13,389 nt of DNA, taken from the NCBI GenBank assembly GCA_035656335.1, contig DASRSS010000215.1, positions 1 to 13,389 on the forward strand, written 5' to 3'. The translations under genes and the position numbers were made by a program. The stretch comes from DASRSS01 sp035656335 (GTDB lineage Bacteria > Actinomycetota > Actinomycetes > Mycobacteriales > Jatrophihabitantaceae). The first letter of the stretch is position 1. Each line of letters opens with the position of its first letter. Positions 13,001-13,389 of the stretch are shown in pieces. The notes below the pieces were generated by a model. It saw nothing but the letters and a program-made list of their open reading frames with translations, ran no database searches and had not been told where the DNA came from.

Positions 13001-13389
13001 ATGGCGAAGACCCTCAGTTTCGATGAGGACGCCCGCCGCGCGCTCGAACGCGGCGTGGACAAGCTGGCCAACGCCGTCAAGGTGACGCTCGGTCCGAAGG
13101 GCCGCAACGTGGTGCTGGCCAAGAGCTTCGGCGCGCCGGTGATCACCAACGACGGCGTGACGATCGCGCGCGACGTCGAGGTCGACGATCCGTTCGAGAA
13201 CCTGGGCGTGCAGCTCGCTAAGTCCGTCGCCACCAAGACCAACGACGTCGCGGGCGACGGCACCACCACGGCGACGGTGCTGGCCCAGGCCATCATCAGC
13301 GAGGGCTTCAAGAACGTCGCGGCCGGCGCCAACCCGATGTACCTCAAGCAGGGCATCCAGAAGGGGGTGGACGCGGTCGTCGATTCCCT
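13001..13389 (+). CDS. groEL: Chaperonin GroEL (Hsp60), 5' part, groES-linked copy
   Basis: GroEL is the ATP-driven double-ring folding chamber. The first 129 residues, part of the equatorial domain, are present and the gene runs off the window (about 545 residues expected). It starts MAKTLSFDEDARRALERGVD and has the ATP-binding TLGPKGRNVV (29-38), TNDGVTIARDVE (49-60), and GDGTTTATVLAQAI (85-98) with the catalytic Asp86. The ribosome binding site AGGAAGG (12988-12994) is strong. Its place next to groES marks it as the groEL1-type copy, and a second copy elsewhere is common in actinobacteria. Position 40 is Ala (VVLAKSFGAP), where Asp or Glu is usual. Confidence 0.97.
   Translation, partial: MAKTLSFDEDARRALERGVDKLANAVKVTLGPKGRNVVLAKSFGAPVITNDGVTIARDVEVDDPFENLGVQLAKSVATKTNDVAGDGTTTATVLAQAIISEGFKNVAAGANPMYLKQGIQKGVDAVVDS

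Noticed and set aside
1..13389. CRISPR arrays, tRNA or rRNA genes, transposases, integrases, attachment sites
   Set aside because: None seen; the only repeats are the short ones listed and every long plus-strand frame is accounted for by identified genes.

Overview
This window reads as chromosomal DNA from a high-GC Gram-positive bacterium (Actinobacteria). The coding strand is very GC-rich with strong G/C preference at third codon positions, GTG starts are frequent, and the gene neighbourhood (glmS, acpS, nnrD, alr, tsaE, tsaB, rimI, groES, groEL) is a conserved actinobacterial one. The genus cannot be fixed from the sequence alone. All thirteen complete or partial genes I call, plus one small ORF of unknown function among them, lie on the + strand. 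Long ORFs on the other strand look like shadows of the high-GC genes.

Left part (1-5415), cell-envelope precursors and cofactor repair. The 3' end of glmS (UDP-GlcNAc precursor supply) is followed by a 12-bp tandem repeat and a small hairpin. Then come a thioredoxin-reductase-like ferredoxin/flavodoxin NADP+ reductase, acpS (acyl carrier protein activation), nnrD (repair of hydrated NAD(P)H) and alr (D-alanine for peptidoglycan). The reductase and acpS overlap by 4 bp, and nnrD follows acpS by 12 bp.

Middle part (5412-7338), tRNA t6A modification and protein acetylation. tsaE, tsaB and rimI are tightly packed, and tsaE overlaps alr and rimI overlaps tsaB. tsaD, which usually follows rimI and precedes groES in actinobacteria, is absent. 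A 74-aa ORF stands at that point.

Right part (7446-12372), the apparent insert between rimI and groES. It holds a large two-domain lipase/PHA-synthase-like plus acyl-CoA-synthetase-like protein (Rv1683 type). Next is a two-gene unit of a SigE-family ECF sigma factor overlapping a single-pass membrane protein with a large Asp-box beta-propeller ectodomain. The latter is a candidate sensor or anti-sigma partner. A long inverted repeat closes this unit.

Far right (12472-13389). The groES-groEL1 heat-shock operon has a near-consensus CIRCE operator overlapping its promoter. groEL runs off the window.

A recurrent regulatory theme is that at least five genes have a -10-like hexamer (nAnnnT, most often TAGGCT-like) ending 6-8 nt before a GTG start with no Shine-Dalgarno sequence. 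This is the pattern of leaderless transcripts. In two cases it decides the start codon I chose.
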